Positions 16,612 through 25,729 of a stretch of 64,000 nucleotides of DNA are shown here, in pieces. Source of the DNA: DASZQL01 sp964391865 (GTDB lineage: Bacteria > Planctomycetota > Phycisphaerae > Phycisphaerales > UBA1924); NCBI GenBank assembly GCA_964391865.1, contig CAYMNQ010000002.1:372001-436000 (forward strand), read 5' to 3'. The notes under the pieces were generated by a model. The model did not search any database. It was not told the DNA's origin and saw only the letters and a list, made by a program, of their open reading frames with translations. Position numbers and translations under genes: made by a program. Within the stretch, counting starts at the first letter, position 1, and each line of letters begins with the position of its first letter.

Positions 16612-16786
16612 AAAGAAGCCACGCATGGACACAGATTAAGACAAGAGGTTTGCCACAGTCGGACACAGACACGCTCAGACGGAATCCGAACGGTCTTCTT
16701 CTTGAAACAGGGCTTGTCCGTGCCGTCTGCGGCAATTTCCGGGCTTCTCCGAATCAGTGTGCATCCGTGTCATCCGTGGCTTCTTC
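16612..16786. repeat. Nested inverted repeat upstream of atpD (gccacggatggacac type)
   Basis: The left arm begins aagaagccacgcatggacac (from 16614) and the right arm ends with the near reverse complement, ...catccgtggcttctt (to 16785). Inside it a second pair is formed by 'ttgccacagtcggacacag' (16649 on) and the reverse complement of 'gtccgtgccgtctgcggcaa' (to 16735). The arms are built of the same gccac/gga/cac units as the elements at 28156-28440 and 47148-47314. The element ends 124 nt before the atpD start. Confidence 0.8.
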
Positions 16787-16910
16787 CTCATTCCGGCCGC
16801 TTGGCCGGGGCGGTGGATTCCGCTATCTTGTGCGCCCCTTTCGCCCGGCCGCCAGACGGCCCGGGCGGCGGGTTCATTCCCTGTTCACACCGCTTGAGGA
16901 CCCAGCCACC

Positions 16911-18353
<1,443 letters not shown>

Positions 18354-18387
18354 GCAGCGAGCCAGCATCCCAATGACTGATTCACCG

Positions 18388-18414
18388 ACCGGGCGAAATC
18401 TTCGCCCGGTTTTT
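18388..18414 (+). terminator. Terminator of atpD
   Basis: ACCGGGCGAA (18388-18397) pairs with TTCGCCCGGT (18401-18410) around a 3-nt loop and runs into TTTT-A-TTT. The T tract overlaps the stop codon of the convergent minus-strand gene. Confidence 0.9.
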
Positions 18415-19621
18415 ATTTGGCTTCGTGGATCACGGCAATCAATTTGGGGAGCTGCCTTTCCCAGTGGTCCAGATACGCATCCATCGCTTGGCGTGCTTTG
18501 ATGGCATCCGGTTCCTCCTCGGAACCCCAGCTGTACAGCGGCTTCCGGCCGAGACTCGCCCATCCATCTGTCGCCATACCCTTGCGAGAGACTTTCAATC
18601 CGAACTCCGCGCGATCTCGAGTCACACGAGCGAGAAATCGCTTTCTCCACTCGGGATCTGGGCACTTGAAAACGCACATGTTGCAACTAAGCGTCTGCTC
18701 CGTCCAAAGATTGAAAGTCCAGTAAATCCAACTTCCCGGAGAACCATCGCTGCGCTTCCGTGGCGCGTGACCGATGAGGTCGCGATGGTAAAAATCGACA
18801 GTCTTTCTTCCGGTCGTGACCTGCTGCCATCGATCCGCGCGGGCATCGAGCGCGTCTTGAGCGGCGCGAAGCACAGGAGACGACGTTGAATCGACATGCC
18901 GAAATATCAAGTCAATAGCCGCGCGATGATTCGTGTATATCTTGCGGCAAAGAGATTCAATATTCTTGTTGTCCATGAGACGGGTATCCAGCAAGCTCAG
19001 ATAGTGATCTAGGAAAACACTGACGTCGTTGCCGATACTGCTGCCAAAGCTTCGTCTTGTACGGGAAAGAACACGGTGAAGCTGCGGTGCGGAGTAGCAC
19101 ACCCACCCCAACTCACTCGGAGTCTGGCCGGCGAGCGTCAGGTAAACGTACATCCGACGCGCATCGGGGTACGCCGAGTTCACCCAGCTTTGATACCGGG
19201 CCAACTGGTCTCCGTGCTCGCCGGCGCGGAGCTTGTTCTCCACGGCAATGACGAATGCGGGCTCTTTGCCCGTGATGAGCAGGTCGATGCGTTCGTGCTC
19301 GCGGCGTACCTCGATACCTCGAAGCTCTGATCCATCTAGATCAATGGCATCGATGGGCGGCTCGATTCCCTGCTCACGGGCACAGCGAACAAGATCGAGA
19401 AGCCAAGCACGAAGGAACAAGTCGCCCTGTCCGTGCGACTCCCCCGGGTCGAGCAACCACGCGAGGAAGTTGGAGTGCTTGATCTCGGCCGTAACCACCC
19501 CAAGAGCATCAAAGACATTGAAACGACCGATGATCTGCTCGAGTTCGAGCAGATCATCGTTCTCGATCACGAATCGCTCGAGCGCGGCCAGATCGTCCAC
19601 CCCATCCGTCTGATTGCTCAT
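18413..19621 (-). CDS. PD-(D/E)XK nuclease-superfamily protein (PDDEXK_4-like)
   Basis: A 402-residue protein. The N-terminal third shows the fold signature of PD-(D/E)XK proteins: 'EIKHSNFLAWLLDPGESHGQGDLFLRAWL' (in pieces; typical 'N.LAWLLDP..NHG.G..FL' opening of the PDDEXK_4 family), then 'RREHERIDLLITG' (the D of PD) and 'FVIAVENKLRAGEHGDQLARY' (E-x-K). The catalytic triad D..ExK is intact. Some members of this superfamily group are restriction- or defence-related nucleases, but no methyltransferase, helicase or other partner is adjacent. The rest (about 170-400) is unrecognised. Base composition is lower in GC than atpD and pulA on either side. ATG 19621 is only about 15 nt from a TATACT on the same strand, so the transcript may be nearly leaderless. 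Confidence 0.75.
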   Translation of the reverse strand: MSNQTDGVDDLAALERFVIENDDLLELEQIIGRFNVFDALGVVTAEIKHSNFLAWLLDPGESHGQGDLFLRAWLLDLVRCAREQGIEPPIDAIDLDGSELRGIEVRREHERIDLLITGKEPAFVIAVENKLRAGEHGDQLARYQSWVNSAYPDARRMYVYLTLAGQTPSELGWVCYSAPQLHRVLSRTRRSFGSSIGNDVSVFLDHYLSLLDTRLMDNKNIESLCRKIYTNHRAAIDLIFRHVDSTSSPVLRAAQDALDARADRWQQVTTGRKTVDFYHRDLIGHAPRKRSDGSPGSWIYWTFNLWTEQTLSCNMCVFKCPDPEWRKRFLARVTRDRAEFGLKVSRKGMATDGWASLGRKPLYSWGSEEEPDAIKARQAMDAYLDHWERQLPKLIAVIHEAK

Positions 19622-19644
19622 ATCTCAGCAGTATACAAGGCACT

Positions 19645-21555
19645 TCATCGCGCTCGGTACAACACCCCCCCCGAATGCGCCGGCACCTCAAGCCACTCTT
19701 TCGCTGAACCATCCTTGCCGAGCTGCGCCCCGCCGCCCAGCGCCTGCACCGACCACGCGCCCTCGGGGAGCGCCACCCACGCGACCTCAGCCGTCCCGTT
19801 CAGCACCACCACCGCTTCGCGCCACGGGTCGCGGCCGGTCACGTCCGTCACGCGGAACGCCACGCAGCCCCGCGGCACGCTCAGACCCAGATGGTCATCA
19901 AGGAACTCCACCGCGCGCAGCACATCGTCCTTCGATGACAGCCGGAACATCGGGTGCGCCCGGCGCAGCGCCACGGCGTCGCGGTGGAACTCGTACAGCG
20001 CCGCCCGCTCGCGCTTGTCGGCCCAGCGGATGTTGTTGATCTGGTCCCCGAGGTTGTAGCTGTTCTCGTGCCCGCTCTTCGTGCGCCCGAACTCCTGCCC
20101 CGAGTGCAGGAAGGGCGTGCCCTGGCTGGTCATCAACGCCAGCGAGCCGAGCGCGCTCATCTTCAGTTTGTCTTCGTCAGAGAGCCCGAGCGTGCCGTCG
20201 TGCCCGTGCGAAAAATGGCGCGAGCCGGCTTCGAGCCGGTCGAGCAGCGTGTGGTTGTCGTGGCACTCGATGTAGTTGATCGATTCCAGCGGCGAGTCGC
20301 TGAAGCTCGTCACGCCGCCAAGAATGCCTTTCTTGACCCACTCCGCGTTCTGCCCGCGGGCCAGGAAGCCGACGTTCGCCAGATCGAAGACATTCCCCCG
20401 GAACGCGTCGCGGAATTCATCGCTGAAGACGCCGATGTTCCTGCCGCGCTGCGTGCCCTTCTTCTCGCCCTCGACGGGCGTCGGGCCAGCGGTCCACGGC
20501 TCGCCGTAGATCAGGATCGTCGGGTCGATCGCGTGCAATTCGCGCCGGACATGGTCCATCGTTTCGCGGTCGATCAGCCCCATGAGGTCGAAGCGGAAGC
20601 CGTCGACGCCGAACTCTTCGACCCAGAGCCTGCACGTCTCGACGATGAACCGGCGGCCCTGCTCGGACTCGCTGCGGAACTCGTTGCCGCAGAGCGCGCC
20701 GTTCCAGGGCGTACCGTCATCTTGAAAGCGGAAATACTCGCGCGGCGCGAGGGCCATGAAGCTGTGCAGCCGGCTGGGCCACAACTCATAGGTGTGGTTG
20801 AAGACCACGTCGAGCGTGACACGCAGCCCCCGCTCGTGCAGCGCCGAGACGAGCTGCTTGAACTCCCGGATCGGCGCGTCGAGCTCCACGCTCGACGCAT
20901 ATCCGGGGTGCGGCGCTTGGTAGTCCGTGGGCATGTAGCCCCACTCGTATTCCGGGTGGTACGGCATGGCGAAGGCATGCACGGGCATCAGCTGCACCAC
21001 ATTCACGCCCAGTTCAAGAATGTGATCCAGCCCGGTCAAAAGTTCCGTGCCGTCGAGCCGCGTGCCCGGCTCGGCGAGCCCGAGGTACTTCCCGCGCCAG
21101 TCGGCTCGCACGCCACATGAGGGATCGCGGGTGAAATCGCGGATGTGCAGTTCGTAGATGATCGCCTCGGCCGGGTCGAGTTTCGGGCGCGGCGAGACAC
21201 GGCTGCGCTCCTGAACGATGTACCCCCGCCCGTGCCGAACCAGCCGGGCGCGCGGGTCGATGATCTCCGTCAGCGTCCGCCCATCGCGATCGAGTTCATA
21301 GCTGTACGACCAGCCGAGCCAGTCACCCGGCACCTCGACCTGCCACACCCCAGGCTCGGCGGCGACGGGCTTCAGCGTGTGAACCACGCTCTCCCGGGTT
21401 CCGGGATGAACCAACCGAAGCCGCACGGCGTCCGCGTGCGCAAAGACGCCGAAGTGGGCCGATCCGACCCGCAGTTCCGCGCCCAAGGGCGCGTCCGGGC
21501 GGGGTTTTCCAGTGCTGGAAAGATAGTGTTTGGAAGCCACGGCTGGACCATTCAT
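19645..21555 (-). CDS. pulA: Type I pullulanase / glycogen-debranching GH13 enzyme
   Basis: A 636-residue enzyme of GH13. An N-terminal CBM48-like domain ('GAELRVGSAHFGVFAHADAV', 'VWQVEVPGDWLGWSYSYEL') precedes the catalytic barrel. Type I pullulanase hallmarks are present: 'IIYELHIRDFT', 'YEWGYMPTDY' (the YNWGYDP counterpart), 'DVVFNHTY', the nucleophile in 'DGFRFDLMG', the acid/base in 'IYGEPW' and 'ECHDNHTL'. It hydrolyses alpha-1,6 branches of glycogen, pullulan or limit dextrins. No signal peptide is present, so it probably acts on internal glycogen. The ATG at 21555 has GGGAGAG about nine bases upstream and was preferred over the upstream in-frame start at 21603. It ends 24 nt from the start of the nuclease-like gene on the same strand. 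Confidence 0.88.
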   Translation of the reverse strand: MNGPAVASKHYLSSTGKPRPDAPLGAELRVGSAHFGVFAHADAVRLRLVHPGTRESVVHTLKPVAAEPGVWQVEVPGDWLGWSYSYELDRDGRTLTEIIDPRARLVRHGRGYIVQERSRVSPRPKLDPAEAIIYELHIRDFTRDPSCGVRADWRGKYLGLAEPGTRLDGTELLTGLDHILELGVNVVQLMPVHAFAMPYHPEYEWGYMPTDYQAPHPGYASSVELDAPIREFKQLVSALHERGLRVTLDVVFNHTYELWPSRLHSFMALAPREYFRFQDDGTPWNGALCGNEFRSESEQGRRFIVETCRLWVEEFGVDGFRFDLMGLIDRETMDHVRRELHAIDPTILIYGEPWTAGPTPVEGEKKGTQRGRNIGVFSDEFRDAFRGNVFDLANVGFLARGQNAEWVKKGILGGVTSFSDSPLESINYIECHDNHTLLDRLEAGSRHFSHGHDGTLGLSDEDKLKMSALGSLALMTSQGTPFLHSGQEFGRTKSGHENSYNLGDQINNIRWADKRERAALYEFHRDAVALRRAHPMFRLSSKDDVLRAVEFLDDHLGLSVPRGCVAFRVTDVTGRDPWREAVVVLNGTAEVAWVALPEGAWSVQALGGGAQLGKDGSAKEWLEVPAHSGGVLYRAR

Positions 21556-21751
21556 CGACCGATGCTCTCCCTGCCTCGTGATCGGTTCGCCCAGTGTGAC
21601 CATCCGGCTTCGATGCCGGGCGGGGGGCGATGAGCGTCCGCAAAATACCGGGAAATCAGCGCTTCTCCGCGCGATCGGGAGGGGTACGATACCGATCGCG
21701 CGGCGATCACGCGCAGAATGCAGAATCGCGCCCCGAAGGACCGATCAAAAC

Positions 21752-22552
21752 GTGGTGAAAAATCCCCCAAGTGAATTCGAACTGTCCCGGCGCGATCTCC
21801 TCCGCCGCGGCGTGTCGGGCCTGGTCCTGCTCGCCGGCGCGTCGGCGTTCCTCGGCGGGTGCGCCTCGGGCGGCGGCTCGAACGAGCCCGAGTTCGCGCA
21901 GGGGCTCCCCGATATCAACTGGCCGCGCGACCCGCTCGCGAACGCGGCGAAGAAGAACACCTTCAGCGCACCGGCGCAGCCCAAGCCCATGCCGCAGGCG
22001 CCGACCGACGTGGTCCCCACCGGCGTCCTGCCGCGCACCGCGTGGGCGCGGGGCGGGCAGATCGCCAACCGGATGAACCGCGCCGACCGCCCGTACGGCT
22101 ACATCACCGTGCACCACGACGGCATCAACGCTTTCACCAACACCTCGCAGGCCGCCGCCGCCGCCCGGCTCGAAATGATCCGAAAGTCGCACCTCAACCG
22201 CCCGGGCGAGCCCTTCGGCGACATCGGCTACCACTACCTGATCGACCCCGCCGGGCGTGTCTGGCAGGGCCGCCCCCTCCAGTGGCAGGGGGCGCACGTC
22301 AAGGGCCAGAACCCCGGCAACCTCGGCATCTGCGTGCTGGGCAACTACAACGAACAGACTCCCAACCGCGTGCAGCTCGCGCGGCTGAATCAGTTCGTCG
22401 CCGAGCAGATGCGCACGCACCGCGTGCCGCTGAGCAACGTGAAGACCCACCGCGAATGGGCCTCGACCGAGTGCCCCGGTGAGTCATTGCAGTACGCCAT
22501 GATCTCGACCCGCAACTCGGGCGGCGACCTCCGCCGCATGGCCGTGGCGTAA
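21752..22552 (+). CDS. Lipoprotein N-acetylmuramoyl-L-alanine amidase (Amidase_2/PGRP)
   Basis: GTG 21752 starts a product of 266 residues with SRRDLLRRG, a twin-arginine-like motif, followed by a hydrophobic stretch and lipobox FLGGC (about residues 31-35), so a Tat-exported lipoprotein is likely. After a Pro-rich linker the amidase_2 domain begins ('YGYITVHHDGINAFTN'): the HH zinc-ligand region, 'DIGYHYLIDPAGRVWQGRPLQWQGAHV', 'NLGICVLGNYNEQTP', and the C-terminal ligand pair in 'VKTHREWASTECPG' (H and C). All three zinc ligands expected for this family are present. It would cut the amide between MurNAc and the stem peptide in cell-wall turnover. The GAAGGA site is about 11 nt from the GTG. 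Convergent with the glycosyltransferase gene. Confidence 0.85.
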   Translation: MVKNPPSEFELSRRDLLRRGVSGLVLLAGASAFLGGCASGGGSNEPEFAQGLPDINWPRDPLANAAKKNTFSAPAQPKPMPQAPTDVVPTGVLPRTAWARGGQIANRMNRADRPYGYITVHHDGINAFTNTSQAAAAARLEMIRKSHLNRPGEPFGDIGYHYLIDPAGRVWQGRPLQWQGAHVKGQNPGNLGICVLGNYNEQTPNRVQLARLNQFVAEQMRTHRVPLSNVKTHREWASTECPGESLQYAMISTRNSGGDLRRMAVA

Positions 22553-22583
22553 GTCGATCCACTGTCAGCGAGTGACGGAACAC

Positions 22584-24776
22584 TTACGGCCCCGTCGGCA
22601 CGCCGCGGGATCGTGCTTCATCGAGAATCTGCCGCAGAACCTCGCGCGAAGCATCCACTTCCATCGCTTTCTTCGCCCACGCCGCCGCGTCAGGCCAGCG
22701 GTTGGTCTGCGCGCTCAGGATCGCGAGGCTCGTCAGCGCATCCGCGTTCCGCGGCTCGCGTTCGAGCACCTGCTCGAACAACTGGCGCGCGTCATCAAAT
22801 CGCCCGCTCATGGCGCGAACGTTGCCCAGGTTCAGATACGTCTGCGCACCCGCGCGCCCCGTCGCCAGCGCCTTCTCCAACATCGGCGTGGCTTCGGCGA
22901 TCTTCCCCGTCGACCCCAGCGCCCAGCCGAGCAGTTCCATCGTTTCGAGATCGTCCGGGTCCAGCCGCGCCGCCTCACGCAGCGCGCGCTCCGCGTCCTG
23001 CGGGCGCCCCATGAACATCAGCGCCCGACCCGCGCCGGCGTGCGCCCGCGCGAACCCGGGCGCGAGACGCGCGGCCCGGTCGAAGTGCGGCAGCGCCTCA
23101 TCAAAGCGGCTCAGCCGCGCGAGCGCCCCGCCCATCCCCGCGTGCGTCTCCGCGTCGGCATCATCCAGAACAAGCGACTTTCGATACTCCGCGATGGCAT
23201 CTTCCACGCGCCCCGAATTCACCAGCGCATCCGCATGATTGCTGAACGCGACCGCATCCACGCCCCGCGATGCGTACACCCGAGCATTCGCGGCGGCGAT
23301 CGCGCCGATCACCACTGCCGCCGCCCCAATCGCACGGCCACGCCCACCCGCCGCAGGGTGCAGTTCTTCATGTGCCACTTGCCGATTTGCTATTTGGCCC
23401 TTTGATTCCCTGCCCCTCCCCCGCGGCAGCACCGCGCTGATCCCCCCCGCGGCGAACATCACCAGCACCGGCGCCAGCGGGAAGCGGTATCGCGCGAACA
23501 CCACGAACGCCGCCACCGAAAGAATCGTGATCAGCAGGTACGCGTACAGCGGCCACAGCCTTCGCCAATCACGAACCGTCAGCACGATCCCCGCCGCCGC
23601 CATCGGCACGAGCACCCCGAAGTGCAGCACCACATCAAACGTGCGCAGCATCGCCGAGTGTCGCGCGTAGAGGTAATAGTCCTCCGTGTCGGGCAGCTCG
23701 TAAGCGCCGATGGTCATCAGGATTTTTTTGCCCGTGAGCTTCAGCCAGTCCATCGGCTGCTCGCGCATGAACTTCAAGCCGCGCGCGAAGTACCAATCGG
23801 AGACTTCTTTCGCGCTCATCGTCCGCCCGGTCGCCGCCTGCGCTTCCTTCACCCACTCGGCCTGCTCATGCTCCGGGTTCACCTTGCCGCGCGTGAACGA
23901 CAGATACGTGCCGGTGCTCCGCGCATCGTTGCCCATCCAGAAATTCTGCCCCATGTTGGGCGTGGAGACCACGAAGTCGCCGATCACCTGCTTGTTGCGG
24001 ATCATCCACGGCGACACCGCCGCGAAAAACCCCACGATCACCAGCGCCGCCGCAGTAGCGCGCCAAGCGAGTCGCGAACGGGGGTGAGCGGTCTTCGACG
24101 CAGCCGATGCACCGCCGCCGCCGATCACCGCCATGACCATCAACACGGGCACCAGCGCCAGCGCATTCTGCCGAGTCAGCACCAATAACCCCAGCATCGC
24201 GCCCGCCAGCAACCACCACACCAGTGACATCAGCCCCGCGCGCGGCGCACTCTGATTTGCCATTTGCCCATTTGCGATTTGGCCATTTCTCGCGCCGGCG
24301 AACGCCGCCGCGAGCATCCCCATCGTCAGCAGCACCGCCAAACTCGATTTCTCGATCAGCCCATCAAAGTAGATCGCGCTCGGCAGCACCGCGTACAGAA
24401 ACCCCGCGAAGATCGCCGAGCGACGATCGAACAGCCGCCGCGTCAGCAGCATCACCAGCGCCAGGCTCACGGCGCTCATGCCGATCTGCATCACCCGCAC
24501 CCACACCAGTTCCGTCAGCCCCGCGATCCTCGGCAGCGCCATCACATACGCATACAGCGGCGCATGCACGAAATCCGCCGGGCCTTTCCAGTCCCCCGCC
24601 GCGATCTCCGACGCCCGCTTCGCATAGATCGCCGCATCGCCCAGCGGCACGTTCCAGAATCCAATGTCCGCGATCTCCGCGAGATACCCCGCGCGCAGCG
24701 CGACCGCGAACAGCACCACGCCGACGATCCACCATCGGAACGAGCGGTCACGGGTTGTCGCGGCGGGTGCATTCAC
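22584..24776 (-). CDS. Membrane glycosyltransferase (PMT/ArnT-like) with C-terminal TPRs and two embedded repeats
   Basis: A 730-residue protein with a GTG start at 24776. The N-terminal about 460 residues contain about ten transmembrane helices and a GT-C-type first loop ('AEIADIGFWNVPLGDAAIYA' with the acidic 'GDA' motif, and 'HAPLYAYVMALPR'). This resembles dolichyl-phosphate-mannose/undecaprenyl-sugar transferases that glycosylate proteins or lipids at the membrane. The C-terminal about 250 residues are TPRs ('AIAEYRKSLVLDDADAETHAGM', 'ALPHFDRAARLAPGFARAHAG'). Two segments do not look native: residues about 163-175 (GQIANGQMANQ) and about 457-468 (GQIANRQVAHEE). They are translations of the atttgcc-type repeat at 24253-24289 and 23374-23406. 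One interrupts a loop between helices; the other links the membrane part to the TPRs. The N-terminal GTG has no strong ribosome site. Confidence 0.8.
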   Translation of the reverse strand: MNAPAATTRDRSFRWWIVGVVLFAVALRAGYLAEIADIGFWNVPLGDAAIYAKRASEIAAGDWKGPADFVHAPLYAYVMALPRIAGLTELVWVRVMQIGMSAVSLALVMLLTRRLFDRRSAIFAGFLYAVLPSAIYFDGLIEKSSLAVLLTMGMLAAAFAGARNGQIANGQMANQSAPRAGLMSLVWWLLAGAMLGLLVLTRQNALALVPVLMVMAVIGGGGASAASKTAHPRSRLAWRATAAALVIVGFFAAVSPWMIRNKQVIGDFVVSTPNMGQNFWMGNDARSTGTYLSFTRGKVNPEHEQAEWVKEAQAATGRTMSAKEVSDWYFARGLKFMREQPMDWLKLTGKKILMTIGAYELPDTEDYYLYARHSAMLRTFDVVLHFGVLVPMAAAGIVLTVRDWRRLWPLYAYLLITILSVAAFVVFARYRFPLAPVLVMFAAGGISAVLPRGRGRESKGQIANRQVAHEELHPAAGGRGRAIGAAAVVIGAIAAANARVYASRGVDAVAFSNHADALVNSGRVEDAIAEYRKSLVLDDADAETHAGMGGALARLSRFDEALPHFDRAARLAPGFARAHAGAGRALMFMGRPQDAERALREAARLDPDDLETMELLGWALGSTGKIAEATPMLEKALATGRAGAQTYLNLGNVRAMSGRFDDARQLFEQVLEREPRNADALTSLAILSAQTNRWPDAAAWAKKAMEVDASREVLRQILDEARSRGVPTGP
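23374..23406. repeat. atttgcc-type repeat A1 inside a coding region
   Basis: Plus strand: gccacttgccgatttgctat followed by ttggccctttg. It is a degenerate 7-8-nt array of (c/g)a(c/t)ttgc-type units, and it reads as GQIANRQVAHE in the minus-strand glycosyltransferase frame. A sister copy lies 850 nt away in the same gene, and an inverted pair sits between groEL and orf74. Confidence 0.75.
24253..24289. repeat. atttgcc-type repeat A2 inside the same coding region
   Basis: Plus strand: gatttgccatttgcccattt followed by gcgatttggccattt. It has four to five degenerate 7-8-nt units and reads as NGQIANGQMANQ in the minus-strand frame, without shifting it. Confidence 0.8.
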
Positions 24777-24823
24777 AGTGTTGCTCGGCGTGTTGTGCTC
24801 GATCCTCTTCTGAACCTCGTGGC

Positions 24824-24840
24824 ACAGGCGTCCCGCCTGT
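24824..24840. repeat. Short hairpin repeat (family I, acaggcg...cgcctgt)
   Basis: ACAGGCG-TCC-CGCCTGT lies within 'ggcacaggcgtcccgcctgt', in the 94-bp gap between two minus-strand genes. This hairpin wording is a common dispersed repeat in many planctomycete-type genomes (recollection, not searched). On the minus strand it could also act as a weak terminator of the TPR gene. Confidence 0.55.
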
Positions 24841-24870
24841 CTCTCCTCAACCCACTGCTTTCATCCGTGC

Positions 24871-25665
24871 CTATCGCTTCTCCGTCTCCCGCAGCCGCTC
24901 GACTTCCTTAAGCGCCGCGCGCGCCTCCGCGCGCGAGGGGTCGATCTCAATCGCGCGCCGGTACGCCGCCGCCGCCAAATCCCACTCGCGCATCATCGCC
25001 CGGCAGGCCCCGAGATTACTCCATGCGTCGGCGCTCGCGGGTTCGATCTCCGCCGCACGCTGGTACGCCGCTGCCGCGTCCGCCGCGCGACCCGCGCCGA
25101 GGTACACGTTCCCAATGTTCACCCACGCTCGCGCCAAACGCGGGTCAATCGTCACCGCGCGCTGCAGCGCCGCCAGCGCCTCGCCCAGTTGGCCGCTCTG
25201 CCCCAGCGCGGAGCCGAGCAGATTCAGCGCCACCGCATCGCGCGGATCAAGCTCCGCCGCACGCCGCAGCGGCTCGGCCGCCTCCTCCGCGCGCCCGAGC
25301 CGCAGCAGCACATCCCCCACGCCGCGGAGCGCCGGCCCGTGCGACGGGTCCCCCGCCGCCGCGTGCTGATACTCGCCAAGCGCTTCCTCCAGCCGCCCAA
25401 GCTCGGTGAGCGCGAACGCACGCGCCAGCCGCGCATCAACCTCATCGCCGCCGCCACTCGACGCGATCGCCCGCGCCGCCTCGGCCGCCGCTTCCTCGAA
25501 CCGCCCGGCATCGCTCAGCACCAGCGCGTGATTCACCAGCGAGAACCCGCGCACGGCCCGCTCGCCAGCGACGGGCCAGTTCGAGGCAAGCGCCGCTGCA
25601 ACTGATGTCAGGACAGCACCAATGCCTATCGGCGACCACAACCGGACTCGTCCGAGTTCGCGCAC
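24871..25665 (-). CDS. TPR-repeat protein, membrane-anchored
   Basis: About 264 residues from GTG 25665 (the frame remains open to 25731). A single N-terminal hydrophobic helix ('SPIGIGAVLTSVAAALASNW') is followed by five to six TPR units of 34 residues, for example 'ALVLSDAGRFEEAAAEAARAI', 'ALGEYQHAAAGDPSHGPALRGVG' and 'AWVNIGNVYLGAGRAADAAAAYQRA', each with the W/L-G-Y-A-P positions of the family. A scaffold role in a membrane complex is likely. The preceding minus-strand gene also ends in TPRs and is separated by a 94-nt gap, so they probably work together. The start is uncertain because no ribosome site is visible and the region overlaps the start zone of metG on the other strand. Confidence 0.7.
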   Translation of the reverse strand: MRELGRVRLWSPIGIGAVLTSVAAALASNWPVAGERAVRGFSLVNHALVLSDAGRFEEAAAEAARAIASSGGGDEVDARLARAFALTELGRLEEALGEYQHAAAGDPSHGPALRGVGDVLLRLGRAEEAAEPLRRAAELDPRDAVALNLLGSALGQSGQLGEALAALQRAVTIDPRLARAWVNIGNVYLGAGRAADAAAAYQRAAEIEPASADAWSNLGACRAMMREWDLAAAAYRRAIEIDPSRAEARAALKEVERLRETEKR

Positions 25666-25729
25666 GCGACCACGATAGCAAGCCGTGCTCGTTCGGCGCA
25701 CGCCGATGCCCGCCCCGTACAATCCCCCC

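Noticed and set aside
18413..19621. Complete restriction-modification or other defence system
   Set aside because: Only the nuclease-like gene is present. No methyltransferase, helicase, specificity subunit or toxin-antitoxin partner lies within several kilobases.
22584..24776. Frameshift or pseudogene in the glycosyltransferase because of its inserted repeats
   Set aside because: Both inserts keep the frame, and the membrane and TPR parts on each side are intact, so the gene appears functional.
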